64,000 bases of DNA, from the NCBI GenBank assembly GCA_032719365.1, contig CM064875.1:36974693-37038692 (forward strand), given 5' to 3'. Position 1 is the stretch's first letter. The number at the start of each line of letters is the position of its first letter. The DNA comes from Prinsepia uniflora (Eukaryota; Streptophyta; Magnoliopsida; Rosales; Rosaceae). The notes beneath the pieces were generated by a model. That model saw only the letters and a list, made by a program, of their open reading frames with translations, was not told where the DNA came from and made no database searches. Below, in pieces: positions 56,742-64,000 of the stretch. Position numbers and translations under genes: made by a program.

Positions 56742-59650
56742 TGTAACAACCCGTACCTTCGGGAAGGGTAAAAATGTAATTTTGTGAAGTTTTGTAAAAA
56801 GGACGATTTTGCCCTTGTGAATAGTAGATAAAAAGTTGACTTTTTGTATTATCGATTGGATGAGTGTTGGCCCTTGACCGTGACGTAGTTTAGGACGTCA
56901 CGAGTCCGTAGACAGGTGGCAGGCTCGATTCGGACAACCGGAGGAAAAGTTATGACGTTCGGAAGTTTGGGGGCGTTACCGTAATTTTGAGTAAACGAGG
57001 GAAATGTTGACTTTTTGGAGGACTTGTGATTTTCACGTAGACCGAGGACCGTTAGATAGGTCTCGACGTCTTGAGTTCAACGACAGGCGGCACGCTGTCA
57101 TCGGACGTCGGACGGGAAAGATACGGGTCTGGAAAGTATGAGGGTAAAATGGTAATTTGTGCAGGAGGGGTATTTTGGTCATTTTCCCTCAGCCCAATCA
57201 GATAAGGGCAAGTGGCAGAGATTTTTTGGGCTGGACTATGGATGGTGGACACGTGCAGGGGACTGGATGGTTCCATTATGTTCTCAAGTGTGCACGGCCA
57301 CACGTTACCCTCATTTGAACCGTGCACACCTTCGAAGAACACAGAAAACAGAGAGAAGAGTTGGGTGAGGCGGTGATCGATTCAGTGCAAGGGAGAGTGA
57401 AGAGTGAGTTGAGAAAGGGACAGTGAGGCAAGGAGGAGCTGGTGATCATGGTTTGGAGTTGTAACTGTGCACCGAGGCGACGCGGTGGACGACTGAAGTT
57501 TGGAGGAAACAGAGGAGACGGTGGACGGTGGTGGCTGCTATGCCGTGTGGTGGATTGATTCAAGCCACTAGGAGACTCAGGAGGCTACGGGGAGTCCTAC
57601 GAGCACCGTGGTAGGTGGCGGTTCTCACGGCGGCGCCGGAATCGAAGGGTAACTTCTTTTCCTCTATTTTCCTGTAGATTTTAATTTCAAAAGTCGTGAA
57701 GGTAGGGTGAGAATCGAGGGGATTGGTGAGTGCAGTAGTGTTCAGGGAGGTTCTAGGAATGGTGTGGAACGGTCGCCGTGACGGAGGCGTACACGGCGGA
57801 GCCCAGTCGACGGAGAGTACTATGTACTCTGTTTGGCCGTGAACTTCAAATGCAAAGTCGTGGACTTGGGCATAGAGTCGAGGGATAAGGAGGTTAGGGT
57901 GAAGTTCAGGAGGGTCTTAGGCGTCGTTTAAGATGAACGCCGTGACCGGGGTGGACCTGGGCGGCCGACGGCCAAAACAGGGGCTACGGGCCGTCTGTTT
58001 CGAGGCCGTGAGCGGCGGGTTTCCGGCCGTGATTCTTCGAGGTTAGGACGTGGTTAGGTTGCTTAGGACGGGACGAAGAGGATGGGATTGGATTGGACTG
58101 AAATGGTGTTCGGATTACAGAAATCCGTTCACGCCGGTTCAACTGTGTTGAACCGGGTGACTCGAGGAAGGGGATGCTACTGTAGCTGGCGCGTGAGGCC
58201 CACGCGCAGCCACTTTGGGCGGCGCGTGGAGGCGTGTGGGAAGGAATCCGTCCAAGCTTCCAACTTGATTTTAGTCCTAAATGTTCTAAGGAATCCAATG
58301 GTGTAGTTTTCGGGTGAATCGGACGGTGTGACGGAGTTGTTCGGGAATCCAGTTGGTTACGGGTTTAGGATTAAAATATTATTTAATTCCCGAAAAATTG
58401 GGGAAATTAGGATTAGGATCCTTAATGTAATTGTGACCCTATTTGGTATCTATTGACAGGACGGGAGACACCAGAGACGGTCGAGGAGCGCACGGGGCGC
58501 GAGTGACTTGTTCTGATCTGTGAGTGGACCCTTTCTTTCTTTCGAGCATGCCTAACTGTTTTTACTGAGGTTTTATGATATTAAATGTGTTTTATGCTTC
58601 TTAATGATGATTATATGTGGTTGATATGTTTGCACGTTTTTCGAGATATTTCTGGGATTTTACACGTTTTTCGAGAAAAATCTGGTTTTCGGATTTTGAT
58701 GCCATATTTGAGGATTTCAACCTATAAATGTTTTCTGACGACGATAAATGGGTTATGAAATATGTTTTGTGATTACATGTGGTTTTTGGTATAATAATGG
58801 ATTTCCGGATTTGGGTTCGGAATGTCGGTTCTGAACGCCGGAAGGGCTTCGAACCGGGGATTTCGAATTCGAGTTTGGCGATAGATTTCGGAACGGTTTT
58901 ACACTGATATGGATTGGATTTGCTGGATCTGGATATTGGGTTTAAAGACCCGGATTGATATTGACGGGGGACGGTCCCGGATTGAGTTTAAAGACTCGGA
59001 TAATTACGATATTACCCCCATAGGCCTATTAAGTTTAAAGACTCGGGAGTTTAAAGACTCGGATTTGTGTGAGGCCTGGTTGAGTTTAAAGACTCGGATA
59101 GGTCCAGCAGGTTTGATCGGAAAAAATGGTTTGATGTTTATGCTCTGGTTTCTATATCAGTTTTATAGTGTATCTGTTTCTTATGATGTTTTATAGTGTT
59201 TCTGTTTCTTATGATGTTTCATATTATGATTTTCTAATACTTCGTTGGGCATGCCTATTTGCTAAGCGGAGGGAATAACTTCTTACTTTTCCTTAACTCT
59301 AATTTGACGAGAAACTGTTTTGAAACTTCTATTTATTCCGGTCCACTCACACCTTCTGTTTTTTTTTAAATTTCCCTCCAGGTCGTGGTGATAGCGCTGG
59401 GGTGAACGTTGAGGCAGATATCGAGGCATAGAGCTTCCGACGTTCTTCCATTGCGAACTTAGACTTGTAGGAATTTTGTGCCCATTTTGGAGTGCTATGC
59501 TCTGACTTACTGTTGTATATATTTACTCCTTCGTCTGATAGTTATGCTTATAATTGTATTAAGGTTAATTGTGGTACTGTAAGTGTGATTGTCAGACGGG
59601 AGCAGGGTTCGTCCCGGATATCGAGGTGATATTTGGGACGGGTCCTGACA
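56742..59650 (+). repeat. 5' LTR of element J
   Basis: 2,909 bp, TGTAACAACCCGTACC to GGGACGGGTCCTGACA. Contains two diverged copies of the block 'gacaggyggca' (about 56915 and 57081), a conserved GGCGCGTGAGGCCCACGCGC (58189-58208) and five copies of a 'gagtttaaagactcggat' motif (58935-59100). Confidence 0.92.
58519..59381 (+). other. Putative LTR leader intron with paired ends
   Basis: TGTGAGTGGACC (58519-58530) and GGTCCACTCACA (59340-59351) are exact reverse complements over 12 bases. The second arm holds CTCAC about 31 bases before a T-rich tract and CCCTCCAG at 59381. A possible earlier acceptor, TATTGACAG, ends near 58459. A short frame ends in TAG at 59430. Splicing is inferred. Confidence 0.45.
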
Positions 59651-59652
59651 AT

Positions 59653-59664
59653 TGGTATCAGAGC
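59653..59664 (+). promoter_or_regulatory. Primer binding site of element J
   Basis: TGGTATCAGAGC two bases after the LTR, complementary to the 3' end of initiator tRNA-Met. Confidence 0.9.
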
Positions 59665-59737
59665 ATAGGTTGTGTCGATTTGTGTTGGGTTTAGGTTGTT
59701 ATACTAACTCTATGCCTCTTTCAGTGTACGATCGATC

Positions 59738-62700
59738 ATGCCTCCGAGATGTGAACCCCCTCCACGACTTGAAGATGAAGCGGCGAGAGGGACTGAGAAC
59801 GCTTCGATCGAGAGAGCCCAGAGGCTTGGGGCTACTACGTTCAGCGGTGGGGCCGATCCTGAGGAAGCTCACCGATGGATCACCCGACTCGAGCGTATTT
59901 TTGGGGTGATGCACTGTCCTCCAGAGGATCGGGTTTTGTTAGCTATTTTTCTGTTGGATGGAGCTGCCTATGAGTGGTGGTACACGCTGGAACTGTCCGG
60001 CTGGGATGCACATACCGTGACTTGGGAGACTTTCCGGGAGCGGTTTCTAGATCAGTACTATCCCCGTTCTTTCCGGGATGCGAAGGAAGCGGAATTTCTT
60101 CACTTGAAGCAAGGGAACTTGACAGTTGCTGAGTATGAGCAGAGGTTCCAGATGCTATCTCGTTTCGCTCCTGCATTTGTGGCAACCGAGGCGGAGAAGT
60201 GCCACCGGTTTGAGTTGGGCCTTCGGGGAGAGATCAGGGCCATAGTGACAGCTGGCTCTTTTGCTACTTTTCGGGAGTTATCTGATGCTGCTGTCAGGGT
60301 TGAGGCCAGTTTACCCGCTAGGCCACAGTATTCGGGCAGTGTTCGACGCCGAGAGCAGTCATTTCCAGGAGCATCGAGTCAGAGGCCCCCGAAACGGGGT
60401 AATTTTGGTGGATCATCATCGGCTGGTGGAGCCCGGTATGGCAGACCAGGCAGTTTTCAGGGCTCGGGATTTCGAGGAGCTAGGTCACAGCCGACTCCTC
60501 AGGCGAGTGCGACTTCAGTGGCTTCTACAGGGAGGCATATCGGTGGACCCGGTAGGGATACTTGCTTCTATTGTGGAGAGCGAGGACACTTCCGTCGGGA
60601 GTGCCCATTGTTAGCTCTGGAGGGTGGAGCAGGCAGAGGTGCAGCAGAACCCGGGCGGAGTACTGCTTCAGTGTCAGGGGCAGCAGGCCCTAGGGGTGGC
60701 GGTGGTGCCACGAGCAGTTCCAGAGGGCGCGGTAGGTCATCGGGACCTCAGGCGCGAGTTTTTACTATGACTCAGCAGGAGGCTAGGTCAGCACCGGGAG
60801 TGGTGACAGGTACACTCACCATACTTGGTCACACTGTTTTTGCTTTGATAGATCCCGGGGCTACCCATTCTTTTGTAGCTCGGAGTTGTAGTTTGGTTAA
60901 GGAGAGGGAGGTGTCTACTTTGGATTGTGCGTTAGGAGTGAGTACACCTACTGGGGAGGTGTTGGTAGTGACTCAGGTATTGCGAGAGTGTCCGGTGATG
61001 GTAGGTGAGGTGGAGTTACTGGTGGATTTGTTACTCTTGGATTTACGAGACTTTGATGTGATATTGGGTATGGACTGGTTGACGAGACATCATGCTTCTA
61101 TCGAATGTTTCGATAGGAGAGTAACTTTTCGGAGTCCCGGATTATCAGAGACTACGTTTCAGGGGGATCAGCGTGCACTTCCTACTGGAGTTATTTCGGC
61201 ACTTGAGGCTAGCAAGTTGTTGCGTAAGGGGTGCCAAGGTTACATAGCCCATGTGGTGGATACGCGTGCTACGCCAGTGAGGGCGGAGGACATACCAGTG
61301 GTACGGGAGTTTCCCGTTGTTTTTCCCGAGGAGTTGCCAGGACTACCCCCACATCGAGATCTTGAGTTTACGATTGATCTTCTACCAGGTACACAGCCTA
61401 TTTCCCAGACTCCTTATCGTATGGCACCTGCAGAATTAAGGGAACTTAAGGCCCAGTTGCAAGAGTTGGTCGATATAGGATTCATTCGACCGAGTATGTC
61501 ACCTTGGGGAGCACCTGTTTTGTTTGTCAAGAAAAAGGACGGAGGATTGAGATTGTGTGTGGATTACAGGCAACTGAATAAGGTAACTATTCGGAATAAG
61601 TACCCCCTACCCCAGATTGATGATTTGTTCGACCAATTGAAGGGAGCTCAGTATTTTTCGAAGATTGATCTTCGCTCCGGTTATCATCAGTTAAGGGTTA
61701 AAGAGGAGGATATACCGAAGACAGCTTTCCGGACCAGGTACGGTCACTATGAGTTTGTTGTGATGCCTTTTGGTTTGACTAATGCCCCAGCAGCTTTTAT
61801 GGACCTTATGAACCGAGTGTTCCGGCCCTACTTGGATCGTTTTGTGATAGTTTTCATTGATGACATTTTGGTGTATTCGAAGAGTGCGAAGGCGCATGAG
61901 AAACATCTGAGAATCGTGCTGAAAACGTTGAGGGAGCATCAGTTGTATGCGAAGCTCAGTAAGTGTCAGTTCTGGTTGACCAGTGTTGGATTTCTTGGCC
62001 ATGTGATTTCGGCCGAGGGCATCCGCGTGGATCCTCAGAAAGTTGAGGCGGTAGCCAATTGGGAACAGCCTAAGACGGTGACGGAAATTCGGAGTTTTCT
62101 GGGTTTGGCAAGGTATTACCGGCGTTTTATCGAGGGTTTTTCTCTTCTTGCAGCACCGTTGACGAGGTTGACTCGGAAGGGAGTTCGGTTTGAGTGGGAC
62201 GATAAATGTGAACAGAGTTTCCAGGAGCTTAAAAGGCGGTTGACATCTGCTCCTGTGTTAGCCCTTCCAGACGATAGTGGGGAGTTCGAGGTGTACAGTG
62301 ACCCTTCTTTACAAGGTTTGGGTTGTGTCTTGATGCAGCACGGGAAAGTGATTGCTTATGCTTCCCGGCAATTGAAACCCCATGAGGTGAACTACCCTAC
62401 ACATGATTTGGAATTAGCAGCGGTGGTTCATGCATTGAAGATTTGGCGACATTACTTGTATGGTGAGAGGTGCAGGATCTTCACGGACCACAAGAGCTTG
62501 AAGTATTTGTTCACTCAGAAGGAATTGAATCTGAGACAGCGCAGTTGGTTGGAGTTACTGAAGGACTACGACTGTACTATTGAGTATCATCCAGGGAAGG
62601 CTAATGTGGTCGCTGATGCTCTGAGCAGGAAGTCAGCTAGTTCTTTGTCACATTTGAGGATAGTACGATTACCTTTGTTGGTTGAGCTCGGTAGGTTGGG

Positions 62701-63997
62701 AGTAGAGTTGACTGTGGATGATCAGGGAGTACTCCTAGCGAGTTTCCACGTGCGACCTGTTTTGATTGATCAGGTTATTGATGCTCAGTTTGAGGACCCT
62801 ATTCTGGGCATCATTCGGATTGAGGTCGAGGCTGGAGAGAGACAAGATTTTGAGATCCTTGAGGATGGAGCCTTGGTTAAGGGTGGACGGTTGTGCGTAC
62901 CTGAGGATGACGCATTGAAGAAGGTGATACTGGATGAGGCTCACTGTTCAGCTTATGCGATGCATCCTGGTGGGACCAAGATGTATCGTACACTTCGAGA
63001 GCATTACTGGTGGTCGGGGATGAAACGTGAGATTGCAGAATATGTCAGTAGATGCTTGATTTGTCAACAGGTAAAAGCTGAGCGGCAAAGACCTTATGGA
63101 GCAATGCAACCTTTGCCGATCCCCGAGTGGAAATGGGATCACCTGACTATGGATTTCGTGTTCAAGCTTCCGAGAACACCGAAGGGACACGATGGTGTGT
63201 GGGTTATTGTGGATCGACTTACGAAGTTTGCTCATTTCTTGCCAGTACGGGAGACCTCAGGTTGGAGCAGTTTGCACAGTTGTTCATAAATGAGATTATT
63301 CGGTTGCATGGGACTCCAGAGTCGATAGTATCTGATAGAGACCCAAGATTTACCTCTCGATTTTGGCAGAGCTTACAGGAAGCTTTTGGGACAAAATTGC
63401 ACTTCAGTACTGCTTTTCATCCTGAGACCGATGGGCAGTCTGAGCGGACTATTCAGATTCTCGAGGACATGATGCGAGCTTGTGTACTTCAGTTTCAGGG
63501 TACTTGGGAATCACATCTGCCTTTGATGGAGTTCGCCTACAATAACAGTTATCAGGAGAGCATTGGGATGGCTCCTTACGAGGCTTTGTATGGGCGGCAG
63601 TGTCGGACTCCATTGTGTTGGACTGAGGTTGGTGAGAGGAGGTTGACTACTTCTGAGCTGGTGGAGCTTACTCAGGAAAAAGTGGCACTGATCAGGGATC
63701 GATTGAAGGTAGTGCAGGACCGCCAGTAGAGTTACGCCGACCGTAGGATCAAGGATTTGGAGTTTGCCGTAGGAGACTGGGTTTTCCTGAAGTTATCTCC
63801 TTGGAAGGGAATCGTACGATTTGGCAGACGAGGGAAGTTGAGTCCTCGTTACATTGGACCTTATGAGATCTTGGAACGGATTGGTCCTGTTGCATATCGA
63901 TTGGCCTTACCAGCAGATTTGGAAAAGGTACATAATGTCTTTCATGTCTCCATGCTTCGGAAGTATATTCGAGATGATTCGCATGTTCTGGGAGCAC
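59738..63997 (+). pseudogene. Chromovirus gag-pol polyprotein with one frameshift and one stop
   Basis: A single frame runs from ATG 59738 to 63289 (1,183 codons). Domains: gag core (residues about 40-150, with AYEWWYTLELSGWDAHTVTW), CCHC zinc knuckle CFYCGERGHFRREC (about 276), aspartic protease with DPGATHSFVA (about 372; family norm is D-S/T-G, so Pro replaces Ser), reverse transcriptase with FIDDILVYS (about 706), RNase H with EVYSDPSLQGLGC (Pro where element I has Ala) and the integrase zinc finger. A 1-nt loss near 63256 shifts the frame inside integrase; the other frame continues through SDRDPRF and TDGQSERT to a stop at 63727-63729, where element I has Lys. The following KSYADHR-like region and linker toward the chromodomain remain readable to the window edge. 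Confidence 0.92.
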
Positions 63998-64000
63998 AAC

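Larger units (their letters stand above)
56742..64000 (+). mobile_element. Tekay-type chromovirus, 5' part (element J)
   Basis: Plus strand: 5' LTR 56742-59650, primer site 59653-59664, then gag-pol from 59738 to the window edge. It inserted into the pol gene of element I (candidate target duplication ttaac at 56737-56741; the other copy is outside the window). The polyprotein is disabled by one frameshift and one nonsense change. Confidence 0.93.

Noticed and set aside
59738..63289. Considered as a host-domesticated gag-pol gene because of its length
   Set aside because: It has its own LTR and primer site, a frameshift in integrase and a later stop; an ordinary decaying chromovirus is simpler.

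Overview
The window looks like plant nuclear DNA, most likely from the apple/pear group (Rosaceae, Malinae). The taxon call rests on one feature: a broken exon of an S-locus-type T2 ribonuclease whose residue pattern resembles Malus/Pyrus S-RNases. I recognise no intact host gene. Nearly everything is LTR retrotransposon sequence, inserted element into element. Taxon and lineage names come from memory of families; I ran no database search.

Layout. 1-9333: the 3' tail of an old LTR, split by a complete non-coding LTR element (137-9196, minus strand, TSD ggagg). 9334-13850: a LINE-1 ORF2 fragment split by a solo LTR (9476-12100, TSD atcca). 13850-18532: the only low-copy island, holding a pseudogene of GEX1 (the gamete/nuclear-fusion KAR5-like protein) and exon 2 of an S-RNase-like pseudogene, both on the minus strand. 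18533-34003: a gag-protease Ty3/Gypsy relic on the minus strand, whose left LTR is split by a second copy of the non-coding element (19459-27247, TSD tttag). 34004-46383: fragments of a further LTR family, hosting an Athila-primed non-autonomous element (34107-41024) and a solo LTR (42312-45277). 46384-50277: another LTR, interrupted by a gag-bearing fragment. 50278-64000: an LTR fragment cut by a Tekay-type chromovirus (50666 onward, minus strand, long intact pol frame), itself cut by a second Tekay-type chromovirus (56742 onward, plus strand) that runs off the window.

The most interesting signal is inside the LTRs. In five LTRs belonging to at least four families, a GTGAGT 5'-splice-like site can pair perfectly over 10-12 bases with a CTCAC branch-point-like site 0.7-1.4 kb downstream, just before a pyrimidine tract and AG; a sixth LTR keeps 8 bases. 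One family carries a compensatory A-to-G / T-to-C change that keeps the pairing. This suggests a conserved, structured intron in the LTR leader, which I have not seen described. Other signals are duplicated polypurine tracts, reiterated primer-site motifs and an LTR deletion between short direct repeats.

The insertion order is readable. The non-coding elements keep LTRs, primer site and polypurine tract but no reading frame, so they presumably relied on autonomous chromoviruses like those at the right end. The two host pseudogenes are both reproduction genes, which makes the island's relation to a self-incompatibility locus worth testing.
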